From contig JAMOSA010000270.1 of assembly GCA_027063325.1 (NCBI GenBank), forward strand, positions 1 through 6,159: a stretch of DNA of 6,159 nt, read 5' to 3'. Shown here one piece after another: positions 1 to 6,159 of this stretch (the first letter of the stretch is position 1; every line of letters starts with the position of its first letter). A program made the position numbers and the translations under genes. This DNA comes from Campylobacteraceae bacterium. Lineage in GTDB: Bacteria; Campylobacterota; Campylobacteria; Campylobacterales; Sulfurovaceae. The notes beneath the pieces were generated by a model that saw nothing but the letters and a program-made list of their open reading frames with translations, ran no database searches and was not told the origin of the DNA.

Positions 1-1573
1 TGATAAAGAGAGAATGATACCATTAGTTGAGAGTGTCCACTCAAAAATAGGAGCAGACAAGATAGTAAATGAGATACTCATTGATGCTATGAAAGAGGTT
101 GGAGAACTGTTTGGAAGTGGTCAAATGCAACTGCCTTTTGTATTGCAATCTGCTGAGACTATGAAAGCTACTGTTGATTATTTGCAACCATATCTTACAA
201 AACAAGAAAAAGAGAGTGATACAGTACTGGTTTTGGGAACAGTCAAGGGTGATGTACATGATGTGGGTAAAAATCTGGTTGATATTATATTGAGTAACAA
301 TGGTTTCAAGGTTAAAAATATAGGTATCAAGGTAGAGCTTGAGCAGTTTTTGGAAGCTTATGAAGAGGTAAATGCTGATGCAATTGGTATGAGTGGATTA
401 CTAGTAAAATCTACTCAGGTTATGAAAGAGAATCTTGAGGCTATGGCACAACGAGGTATTGATATACCAGTAATTTTAGGTGGTGCGGCACTTACAAGAG
501 GATTTGTAGATGATTATTGTCGTCCAATATACAAAGGTCCTATATTTTACTGTCGTGATGCATTCGATGGTGTAGTGGCTATGAGTAGGATAGAGGAGTG
601 GAAAAAGGATCCTACCAAAGAATTAGATACCAAAATGGCAGGAGATTTGGTAGTAAAAGAGGAGAAAAAAGAGCAAAAAGAGATAGCAATTCCACCATTT
701 AAAGATATTGTTATGCCAAAAGAGTGCGATATACCAACTCCTCCATTTTGGGGTAGAAGAGTGATGCAAAAAGAAGATTTCGATCCAGCACTTGCATTTG
801 AGTGGATCAATAAAAGAATGCTCTTTAAAATGCACTGGGGTTACAAAAGCAAAGGAATGACAAAAGAGGCATACAATAAACTATTGCAAGATAGAGTCTA
901 TCCTGCATTTGAAAGGATAAAAGATACATTCCTAAAAGAGAATATTTTTGAACCTACTATCATATATGGATACTATCCATGTAGAAGTGATGATGGTGAA
1001 CTGTTTGTATTTGATGAAGTTGAGGGGTGGAACAGTGAGAATCAAATCAATAAAGAGCCTCTTAAGGATATAAGTGGTAGAGCTATAGGGGTATTTTCAT
1101 TTCCTAGACAAAGAAGAAAACCATATAGAGCTTTGAGTGATTTCTTTAGGCATAATAGGCATGATTTGGTAGCTCTAACTTGTGTGAGTGCTGGTTCTAA
1201 AATCAGTGAGTATGAAAGAGAGTTTTATGACAAAGGAGAGTATTTAGAGTATAATCTAATACATGGTGTAGGTGTAGAACTAGCCGAAGCACTGGCAGAG
1301 ATTGCACACAAACAGATTAGGTTGGATTTGGGTATAGCTTCAGAAGATGAAGGATTTACACTAAAAGATGTCAGAATGAACAGATATAGAGGTGCAAGAT
1401 ACAGTTTTGGGTATCCTGCATGTCCTGATTTAGAGCAAAATAGAGTACTGTTTGATATACTACACCCAGAAGAGTTTGGTATAGAGCTGAGTGAAACATT
1501 TCAGATGCACCCAGAACAGACAACATCAGCTATTGTAGTACACCACCCAAATGCTACATATTATGCTGTATAA
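1..1573 (+). CDS. metH: Cobalamin-dependent methionine synthase, C-terminal part (5'-truncated by the window edge)
   Basis: This enzyme transfers the methyl group of 5-methyltetrahydrofolate to homocysteine through methylcobalamin, giving methionine and tetrahydrofolate in the cytoplasm. The frame is already open at base 2, so the ATG at 14 is internal, not the start. Numbering from that Met: residues 1-65 are the helical cap domain; 66-195 are the cobalamin-binding Rossmann domain with D80-V-H82-D-V-G85 (H82 is the expected lower cobalt ligand), S127-G-L, and G156-G157. A Lys/Glu-rich linker follows (about 196-245), then the S-adenosylmethionine-dependent reactivation domain (about 245-519), whose hallmark R462-x3-GYPACP is present (E. 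coli has RPAPGYPACP; here the three variable residues are YSF). The homocysteine and folate domains, roughly 650 residues in the family, must lie upstream. The reading frame is intact to TAA and all recognisable key residues are present, so it looks functional. It converges on valS. Confidence 0.96.
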   Translation, partial: DKERMIPLVESVHSKIGADKIVNEILIDAMKEVGELFGSGQMQLPFVLQSAETMKATVDYLQPYLTKQEKESDTVLVLGTVKGDVHDVGKNLVDIILSNNGFKVKNIGIKVELEQFLEAYEEVNADAIGMSGLLVKSTQVMKENLEAMAQRGIDIPVILGGAALTRGFVDDYCRPIYKGPIFYCRDAFDGVVAMSRIEEWKKDPTKELDTKMAGDLVVKEEKKEQKEIAIPPFKDIVMPKECDIPTPPFWGRRVMQKEDFDPALAFEWINKRMLFKMHWGYKSKGMTKEAYNKLLQDRVYPAFERIKDTFLKENIFEPTIIYGYYPCRSDDGELFVFDEVEGWNSENQINKEPLKDISGRAIGVFSFPRQRRKPYRALSDFFRHNRHDLVALTCVSAGSKISEYEREFYDKGEYLEYNLIHGVGVELAEALAEIAHKQIRLDLGIASEDEGFTLKDVRMNRYRGARYSFGYPACPDLEQNRVLFDILHPEEFGIELSETFQMHPEQTTSAIVVHHPNATYYAV

Positions 1574-1580
1574 TTTATAA

Positions 1581-1594
1581 CTGCCCTTAGGCAG
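1581..1594 (+). other. Small GC hairpin just after the metH stop
   Basis: CTGCC pairs with GGCAG around a CTTA loop, 7 bases after the metH stop codon. The stem is only 5 bp and no T-run follows on the + strand, so it is not a classic intrinsic terminator. It may protect the metH mRNA 3' end or add to the stronger hairpin downstream. Seen directly; the role is inferred. Confidence 0.4.
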
Positions 1595-1645
1595 ATAAAA
1601 CCAATAGAGCTAGATATTTTAAAAGTTAATTATGAATTTATTTAC

Positions 1646-1671
1646 AAGGATCTACAACTTGGTAGATCCTT
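1646..1671. terminator. Bidirectional terminator hairpin between convergent metH and valS
   Basis: AAGGATCTAC (1646-1655) pairs perfectly with GTAGATCCTT (1662-1671) around a 6-nt AACTTG loop. It is the only strong inverted repeat in the gap, 72 bases past the metH stop and 15 bases past the valS stop (at 1687, read leftwards). Flanks on both sides are A/T-rich but lack a long clean T-run, so termination efficiency in each direction is uncertain. Position between convergent genes and the 10-bp stem support a shared terminator. Confidence 0.65.
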
Positions 1672-1686
1672 TGAGTTTATAAACTT

Positions 1687-4320
1687 TTATACTCCAAAAC
1701 TCTTTAGTTCAGTTATTATCTTTTGGTGCTTCTCTTTGGCTTCATTGAGAGCTTTTTGATTTTGTTCTATGACATTAGCAGGTGCATTTGCTACAAATTT
1801 CTCATTATTCAACATACCCTCTAATTTGGCTATCTCTTTTTCCAGTTTGGCAAGTTGCTTTTGTAGTTTGGTGATAATAGCACTCATATCTATATCTTTT
1901 GTAGATATATAACTCTCAAGATGATCGCTTACATCTGTTACTGCACTGCTTGGTTTTGTATCTACAAAATCTATCTCATTTACCTTTGCTAACTTTTCAA
2001 TAAATGGCTTCATCAACTCTTTGTCTATATCAACATCAAACTTGATATAAGCTTTTTGTACTCTTTGGTTTGCTTTGTCTATTAGAGTTTTGCATCTGCG
2101 TATAGATACAATTGCTTCAATTGCCAATTCAAAATCTCTTATGACACTCTCTTCTATCTCTCCAGCTTTTGGATAGGGTTTTATCATTATAGATTCAGAT
2201 TCACTTAGTGAAGTATTGCTTAGTCTATGGTATAGATACTCTGTAATATATGGCATATAAGGGTGTAATAGCTTCATACTCTCTTTGAATATTGCTCCAA
2301 GCTCTGCTATTGACTCTTTGGAAGCTTTGCTAAGCTCTATACCCCAATCACAAAACTCTCCCCACATAAATCTATACAGAGTTGTAGCTCCATCATTGAA
2401 TCTATACTGCTCTATATACTCTCTAACCTCTTTGACTGCTTTGTTGAATCTGCTTAGCATATATCTGCCAAGAGGTGTTTTTATCTCTATATCTGATAGA
2501 TCTTTGAAGCTGTCACTATTTAGCAGTAGATAATTGGTAGCATTGTAGAGTTTGTTTGTAAAGTTTCTGCTAAGCTCCAGTTTCTCTTCACTTAGTTTTA
2601 TATCTCTACCTTGTACTGCAAGAACTGCAAGTGTAAATCTAAGGGCATCTGAAGAGTATTTATCTATCATTACAAGAGGATCTATTACATTGCCTTTACT
2701 CTTGCTCATCTTTTCACCATTTTCATCTTTGACAAGTGCATGTAAGTATATATGAGGAAATGGCAGCTCTTGAGTTAGTTTTTCACCCATCATCAGCATT
2801 CTAGCTACCCAGAAAAATAGAATATCAAAGCCTGTAATCAGTAGTGAATTGGGATAAAAATCTCTCATATCCTCTTCAAACCACTTCTCATTCCTAAAGG
2901 CATCACCATTACCCCACCCAAGAGTACTAAATGGCCAAAGTCCGGAGCTAAACCATGTATCAAGTACATCTGGATCTTGGTATATATCTGTACTGTTACA
3001 TTTTGGGCAAGTAGTTGGTGTATCACCCTCAAATGCCCATTGATTGCCACACTCATTACAATACATTACAGGTATCTGATGTCCCCACCATAGTTGGCGA
3101 GATATACACCAATCTCTCAAATCTCTCATCCAAGCATTAAAGCTGTTTATCCAGTGAGATGGGAAAAATTGAGCTTCACCGCTATTTACTCTATCTATTG
3201 CATCTTTTGCAAACTCTTTTTTGACAAACCACTGTTTTGATATATATGGCTCTACTACATTTTTACATCTATAGCAGTGACCTACCTGATGGTTGTGTGG
3301 TTCTATCTTTGCTATAAATCCAGCTTTATCCAAAGCTTTTACTATCTCTTCTCTGGCTTCAAGCCTCTCCATACCTGCAAATTTGCCACAATGCTCATTG
3401 AGTACACCATTTTCATCAAATATAGTCAAAAACTCCAAATTGTGTCTTTTGCCAACTTCATAATCGTTTGGATCGTGTGCTGGAGTTACTTTTACCACTC
3501 CTGTACCAAACTCCATATCTACATGTGAATCTGCAATAATAGTTATCTCTTTGTCAATTAGTGGTAATTTTACCTTTTTGCCTACCAAATCTTTGTATCT
3601 GTCATCATCTGGGTGTACCATTACAGCAGTATCACCAAAGTATGTCTCTGGTCTGGTAGTTGCTACCACCAACTCCATAGAGCCGTCACTAAGTGGGTAT
3701 TTGATATGGTAGAGTCTGCCCTCTTTCTCTTCGTACTCTACTTCTATATCACTCAAGGCTCCATCGTGTGTACACCAGTTTATCATATAGTTACCCTGAT
3801 AGATATAACCCTCATCATACATCTTCTTAAAGGCTTTTTTTACTGCATTGGCAAGTCCTTTGTCCATAGTAAAACGCTCTCTGCTCCAAGCCGGAGATAC
3901 ACCGAGTCTTCTAAGCTGAGATGTAATTGTATTGCCTGAGTTCTCTTTTTGCTTCCATGCAAGTTTCAAAAACTCTTCTCTTCCAATATCCTCTTTTGTT
4001 TTACCTTCACTTAGGAGTTGTTTCTCTACTACATTTTGTGTAGCAATTCCGGCATGATCTGTTCCTGGTTGCCAAAGGGTCTTGAATCCATCCATTCTTT
4101 TATAGCGTACAATAATATCTTGTAGTGTAAATGTAAGTGCATGTCCTATATGCAGACTCCCTGTTACATTTGGCGGCGGCATCATAATACAAAAGTTTTT
4201 GCCCTCTTTTTGTATATTTTTATTGCCCTCTATCTCAAAATATCCTCTATCTTCCCAAATCTTATAGTACTCTCCCTCTATTGAGTGAGGGTTGTAGTGA
4301 TTACTCTTCTTTTCGCTCAT
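1687..4320 (-). CDS. valS: Valyl-tRNA synthetase
   Basis: Class Ia aminoacyl-tRNA synthetase that charges tRNA-Val with valine in the cytoplasm and edits mischarged threonine. The 877-residue product has the normal length. Visible landmarks: PPPNVTGSLHIGH at 48-60 (HIGH signature of the ATP site), the CP1 editing domain with TTRPET (221-226) and GTGVVKVTPAHDPNDY (272-287), zinc-type cysteines C421/C424 and C438/C441 plus C349/C352, KMSKS at 537-541, an anticodon-binding helical domain (about 610-760), and a C-terminal Lys/Glu-rich coiled coil (about 812-877) that contacts tRNA. I chose the ATG at 4320 (MSEKKSNHYNPHS) and not the upstream in-frame ATG at 4398: it has AAGG 6 bases upstream, the extra 26 residues are unlike ValRS, and a likely -10 box lies inside that extension. 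Monocistronic in this window, convergent with metH and divergent from the Nif3-like gene. Confidence 0.98.
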   Translation of the reverse strand: MSEKKSNHYNPHSIEGEYYKIWEDRGYFEIEGNKNIQKEGKNFCIMMPPPNVTGSLHIGHALTFTLQDIIVRYKRMDGFKTLWQPGTDHAGIATQNVVEKQLLSEGKTKEDIGREEFLKLAWKQKENSGNTITSQLRRLGVSPAWSRERFTMDKGLANAVKKAFKKMYDEGYIYQGNYMINWCTHDGALSDIEVEYEEKEGRLYHIKYPLSDGSMELVVATTRPETYFGDTAVMVHPDDDRYKDLVGKKVKLPLIDKEITIIADSHVDMEFGTGVVKVTPAHDPNDYEVGKRHNLEFLTIFDENGVLNEHCGKFAGMERLEAREEIVKALDKAGFIAKIEPHNHQVGHCYRCKNVVEPYISKQWFVKKEFAKDAIDRVNSGEAQFFPSHWINSFNAWMRDLRDWCISRQLWWGHQIPVMYCNECGNQWAFEGDTPTTCPKCNSTDIYQDPDVLDTWFSSGLWPFSTLGWGNGDAFRNEKWFEEDMRDFYPNSLLITGFDILFFWVARMLMMGEKLTQELPFPHIYLHALVKDENGEKMSKSKGNVIDPLVMIDKYSSDALRFTLAVLAVQGRDIKLSEEKLELSRNFTNKLYNATNYLLLNSDSFKDLSDIEIKTPLGRYMLSRFNKAVKEVREYIEQYRFNDGATTLYRFMWGEFCDWGIELSKASKESIAELGAIFKESMKLLHPYMPYITEYLYHRLSNTSLSESESIMIKPYPKAGEIEESVIRDFELAIEAIVSIRRCKTLIDKANQRVQKAYIKFDVDIDKELMKPFIEKLAKVNEIDFVDTKPSSAVTDVSDHLESYISTKDIDMSAIITKLQKQLAKLEKEIAKLEGMLNNEKFVANAPANVIEQNQKALNEAKEKHQKIITELKSFGV

Positions 4321-4326
4321 ATTTTG

Positions 4327-4330
4327 CCTT
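4327..4330 (-). promoter_or_regulatory. valS ribosome binding site (decides the start)
   Basis: On the - strand this reads AAGG in an A-rich context, 6 bases before the ATG at 4320. No comparable site precedes the in-frame ATG at 4398, which supports the shorter protein. Confidence 0.75.
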
Positions 4331-4357
4331 TTTGAATATGAATTTGAAATTGAAGCG

Positions 4358-4363
4358 ATTATA
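4358..4363 (-). promoter_or_regulatory. Putative valS promoter, -10 element
   Basis: Reads TATAAT on the - strand, within CGATATAATCGC. It would start transcription near 4351 and leave a leader of about 31 nt before the valS ATG. No recognisable -35 hexamer sits 16-18 bases upstream, which is common for sigma70 promoters in Campylobacterota. The leader is too short for a T-box or riboswitch. Confidence 0.6.
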
Positions 4364-4393
4364 TCGAAACTGAATAAAATAGTAGTGTATAAT
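4364..4393 (+). promoter_or_regulatory. Putative promoter of the Nif3-like/FlgZ/waaA cluster
   Basis: A perfect TATAAT lies at 4388-4393, preceded by TCGAAA (4364-4369) as a weak -35 at 18-bp spacing. The start point would fall near 4400, giving a leader of about 19 nt before the ATG at 4419. It lies back to back with the valS -10 element, so the two polymerase binding sites overlap. Confidence 0.6.
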
Positions 4394-4418
4394 CTCAAAA
4401 AAATTACAAGGTAATATT

Positions 4419-5141
4419 ATGAAACTTTCAAAGATATATGAGTATTTAGATACCATCTCACCATTTGAACTCCAAGAGGGGTGGGATAATAGTGGTTTGC
4501 AGATAGGTTCTATGGATATGGATATAGATAGAGTTGTACTCTCTTTGGAGTTGGATATGGATATATTGAATGGGTATGGAGAAAATACCCTGTTTGTGGT
4601 ACATCACCCTTTGATATTTGGCAAACTCACATCTATAGATTTTGCAAAATACCCCTCTATGCTGATTCAAAAGATTATACAAAACAATCAAGCTGTTATT
4701 GCAATGCATACAAACTTTGACAAAACTCACCTAAACAGATATGTAATGGAGTCAATTTTGGGTTGGAGAATAAAAACAGAGAGTGATTTTATACTAAAAG
4801 CAGAAATAGATATGAATAAAGAGGAGTTGATTTCACATATTAAAAAGAGTTTGGGGTTGGATTTTGTGCGTGTAATCAATCCAAAAGAGTATATCAACTC
4901 TGTATCTCTTACTACAGGTTCTGGAGCATCTTTAATTGATTTTGTAAATTCAGACTGTTTTTTGACTGGTGATATAAAGTATCATGATGCAATCAAAGCC
5001 CAAATGGAGGGGTTGATGATGATAGATATTGGTCACTGGGAGAGTGAGATACACTTTGCTAATGCACTAATTGATGAGTTGAAAAGTTTGCCGATTTCGG
5101 CTATAATCGCACAATCAAAGAATCCATTCTCAACAATTTGA
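4419..5141 (+). CDS. Nif3-like dinuclear metal centre protein (DUF34; 'GTP cyclohydrolase 1 type 2' homolog)
   Basis: Member of the widely conserved Nif3/YbgI family, toroidal hexamers with a two-metal centre. Physiological function is unsettled; database names follow a GTP cyclohydrolase activity reported for the Helicobacter homolog. The 240-residue protein has the family's motifs: E20-GWDNSGLQIG near the N-terminus, H62-H63-P, H97-TNFD101, G184-DIKYHD190 and D203-IGHWESE, where H206 and E210 form the HxxxE pair. H62, H63, D101, H206 and E210 match the five metal ligands known from YbgI. It is the compact form, without the extra domain seen in longer homologs. The ATG at 4419 has AAGG 7 bases upstream and homology begins at once (MKLSKIYEYLD). 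It is first in a rightward cluster; the next gene starts 36 bases after its stop, in the same frame. A 14-bp direct repeat encodes a doubled DMDI motif at residues 33-49. Confidence 0.93.
   Translation: MKLSKIYEYLDTISPFELQEGWDNSGLQIGSMDMDIDRVVLSLELDMDILNGYGENTLFVVHHPLIFGKLTSIDFAKYPSMLIQKIIQNNQAVIAMHTNFDKTHLNRYVMESILGWRIKTESDFILKAEIDMNKEELISHIKKSLGLDFVRVINPKEYINSVSLTTGSGASLIDFVNSDCFLTGDIKYHDAIKAQMEGLMMIDIGHWESEIHFANALIDELKSLPISAIIAQSKNPFSTI
5079..5107 (+). promoter_or_regulatory. Putative internal promoter for the FlgZ-like gene
   Basis: TTGAAA (5079-5084), a 17-bp spacer and TATAAT (5102-5107) form the best sigma70-type promoter match I found in the window, inside the last codons of the Nif3-like gene. 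The start point would be near 5114, giving a leader of about 64 nt before the TTG start at 5178. It could uncouple the FlgZ-like gene and waaA from the upstream gene. Confidence 0.6.
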
Positions 5142-5144
5142 GAA
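5127..5144 (+). other. Stem-loop covering the stop codon of the Nif3-like gene
   Basis: TTCTCAA (5127-5133) pairs perfectly with TTGAGAA (5138-5144) around a CAAT loop, and the TGA stop (5139-5141) lies in the right arm. No T-run follows, so it is not a standard terminator. It would lie in the leader of any transcript from the internal promoter. With only two G-C pairs it is weak. Confidence 0.4.
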
Positions 5145-5163
5145 GAGTCTCTATTTACCCCAC

Positions 5164-5170
5164 AAAAGGA
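5164..5170 (+). promoter_or_regulatory. Ribosome binding site of the FlgZ-like gene (supports a TTG start)
   Basis: AAAAGGA lies 7 bases before the TTG at 5178. The only nearby ATG (5188) is out of frame and followed at once by TAA, so the site points to TTG as initiator. Confidence 0.75.
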
Positions 5171-5177
5171 TTGTCCA

Positions 5178-5906
5178 TTGAATAAGTATGTAAAAGAGTT
5201 GGTAGAACTCTCAAGTATTGATAAGAGTCTAAACAGTTTTAATCCTCGTATTGAAGCTATCAACAAAAAGATAGAAAAAGAGCAAAAAAAGAGTCAAGAT
5301 TTATCTAACAGTATAGCCAAACTGCAACAGCATATTGCAGAAAACAAAGACAAGATTGCTACCTATGAAGAGCAGATTACTTCACTAAATGAAAAGCTTA
5401 ATGAGATAAAGAAAAAGAGTAATGAAGTAACTAATGAAAAAGAGATAAATGCTTTGACAGTAGAAGAGAATATTACCAAAGAGAAGATTGCATTTGCAAA
5501 TGAAGAGATAGAGAGATTAAACAAAGTAATAGAGGCAAAAGAGTCTGAGATTGCAAAGCTTCAAGAGGAGTTAGATGCTCAAAACAGTATATTAGAGCAG
5601 GTACAAAAGAGTAGCGAAGATGAGATTACAGATATAGAAAAGCAAAAGCAGGAGTTGTTTAAACTAAGAGAAAAGATAGTCCATGAGATTGATCAAAAGG
5701 TATTGGCATTTTATGAAAAGATTCGCAAATGGGCAAGGGATACAGCTGTAGTACCTATAAAAAAACATGCATGTTATGGTTGCTTTTTGAAAGTAAGTGA
5801 TAAGACTTATTCAGATGTACTAAAGGGTGAAGAGATTGTAACCTGTCCTCACTGTGATAGAATCTTATATATAGAATTAGAAGATATAAAGGAAGAAGAG
5901 GCATAA
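5178..5906 (+). CDS. flgZ: C4-type zinc-ribbon coiled-coil protein, FlgZ (HP0958)-like
   Basis: A 242-residue cytoplasmic protein of the zf-RING_7/C4 zinc-ribbon family. Residues about 10-180 are an almost unbroken Lys/Glu-rich coiled-coil hairpin containing the family-typical NEKEINALTVEE stretch (86-97). A basic hinge (KIRKWARD, 181-188) leads to the zinc ribbon with C199-YGC202 and C223-PHC226. The H. pylori homolog is known to affect flagellum production through RpoN (sigma54) and flaA mRNA; whether that role applies here is inference from the shared domain plan and gene order. Homologs outside this group are simply unknown-function zinc-ribbon proteins. The start is TTG at 5178, preceded by AAAAGGA at 7-base spacing; MNKYVKELVELSSIDKSL fits the family start, no in-frame ATG fits, and upstream the frame runs straight back to the stop of the Nif3-like gene. 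It has its own likely promoter inside that gene and ends 3 bases before waaA. Confidence 0.88.
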   Translation: MNKYVKELVELSSIDKSLNSFNPRIEAINKKIEKEQKKSQDLSNSIAKLQQHIAENKDKIATYEEQITSLNEKLNEIKKKSNEVTNEKEINALTVEENITKEKIAFANEEIERLNKVIEAKESEIAKLQEELDAQNSILEQVQKSSEDEITDIEKQKQELFKLREKIVHEIDQKVLAFYEKIRKWARDTAVVPIKKHACYGCFLKVSDKTYSDVLKGEEIVTCPHCDRILYIELEDIKEEEA

Positions 5907-5909
5907 CAG

Positions 5910-6159
5910 ATGCCAATTATCTATTGGCTGTTAGCTACTCTATTGTGGCTAATAGCACTTCCAATTTTACTGCTTTTTTCACTCAAAACAAAATACAAAA
6001 ACTCTATACCGGCTAGATTTTGGCTATGGCATAATCCACCTTTGCCAAGTGGCGGAGTGTGGTTTCATCAATGTAGCTATGGTGAATCAGTAGCTGTAAA
6101 ACCTCTTATAGACAAGTTTGATATATCTGATGTTAGATGTAGTGTTACTACTCAAACCG
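5910..6159 (+). CDS. waaA: 3-deoxy-D-manno-octulosonic acid (Kdo) transferase, N-terminal part (cut by the window edge)
   Basis: WaaA/KdtA moves Kdo from CMP-Kdo to the lipid A precursor at the cytoplasmic face of the inner membrane, the first step of lipopolysaccharide inner-core assembly. Only 83 codons are present, starting MPIIYWLLATLLWL. Residues 3-25 are a hydrophobic anchor helix; then come the typical early motif with R36 and W38, and VWFHQCSYGES (50-60), the family's WFHxxSxGE signature. E59 matches the catalytic base position. The segment ends in VTTQT (79-83), where the family's T-x-T-G motif begins. The ATG follows the FlgZ-like stop by only 3 bases; GAGG (5898-5901), inside the end of that gene, is 8 bases upstream, so translation is probably coupled. 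The frame is open to the end of the window. The call rests on the signature and on gene order. Confidence 0.9.
   Translation, partial: MPIIYWLLATLLWLIALPILLLFSLKTKYKNSIPARFWLWHNPPLPSGGVWFHQCSYGESVAVKPLIDKFDISDVRCSVTTQT

Noticed and set aside
1250..1255. TATAAT within metH as an internal promoter
   Set aside because: No -35 match and no gene downstream on that strand before the terminator; likely chance within AT-rich coding sequence.
3613..3939. 108-codon + strand open frame opposite valS, and other shorter antisense frames
   Set aside because: They overlap highly conserved ValRS coding sequence, have no recognisable domains or good ribosome binding sites, and look like shadows of the real gene.
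4274..4291. CCCTC/GAGGG inverted repeat near the start of valS
   Set aside because: Only 5 bp with an 8-nt loop, inside coding sequence; expected by chance.
4321..4418. T-box or riboswitch controlling valS
   Set aside because: The valS leader is only about 31 nt from the likely start point and shows no specifier stem or antiterminator; too short for either element.
5139..5180. Stop-codon readthrough fusing the Nif3-like and FlgZ-like proteins, which share a frame
   Set aside because: Only one TGA and 12 codons separate them, but the FlgZ-like gene has its own strong ribosome binding site and no recoding signal is evident; shared frame occurs by chance one time in three.
1..6159. CRISPR arrays, insertion sequences, tRNA/rRNA genes, phage or defence genes
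   Set aside because: Reading both strands gave no spaced repeats, terminal inverted repeats, cloverleaf sequences or transposase, integrase or defence-like proteins.

Overview
The window is an AT-rich bacterial chromosome segment that most resembles a free-living or host-associated member of the Campylobacterota (Epsilonproteobacteria). The basis is gene content, the lysine/glutamate-rich protein style, and the gene order Nif3-like / zinc-ribbon coiled-coil protein / Kdo transferase. From memory, that order matches HP0959-HP0958-HP0957 of Helicobacter pylori and the equivalent Campylobacter jejuni locus. The assignment is inferred without a database search and is not resolved to genus.

Layout, left to right. 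(1) 1-1573, + strand: the C-terminal half of cobalamin-dependent methionine synthase (metH), with cap, cobalamin-binding and reactivation domains; the N-terminal half lies outside the window. (2) 1574-1686: a short convergent intergenic region with a small GC hairpin, a 10-bp hairpin suited to ending transcription from both sides, and a 12-bp palindrome. (3) 1687-4320, - strand: a complete valyl-tRNA synthetase (valS), whose true start is inside the longest open frame. (4) 4321-4418: a compact divergent control region with two back-to-back -10 elements for valS and the rightward cluster. (5) 4419-6159, + strand: a cluster of a Nif3/DUF34 dinuclear-metal protein, an FlgZ-like C4 zinc-ribbon coiled-coil protein starting with TTG, and the first 83 codons of Kdo transferase (waaA), which runs off the right edge.

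The genes are housekeeping: methionine/one-carbon metabolism, tRNA charging, a metal-dependent hydrolase-like protein, a probable flagellar/mRNA-binding regulator, and lipopolysaccharide core assembly. There is no mobile element, CRISPR array, tRNA or rRNA gene, toxin-antitoxin pair or defence gene. I found no convincing undescribed system. The points worth following are regulatory: a well-formed sigma70-type promoter buried in the 3' end of the Nif3-like gene, a stem-loop over that gene's stop codon, an interlocked divergent promoter pair, and a possible small transcript between metH and valS.
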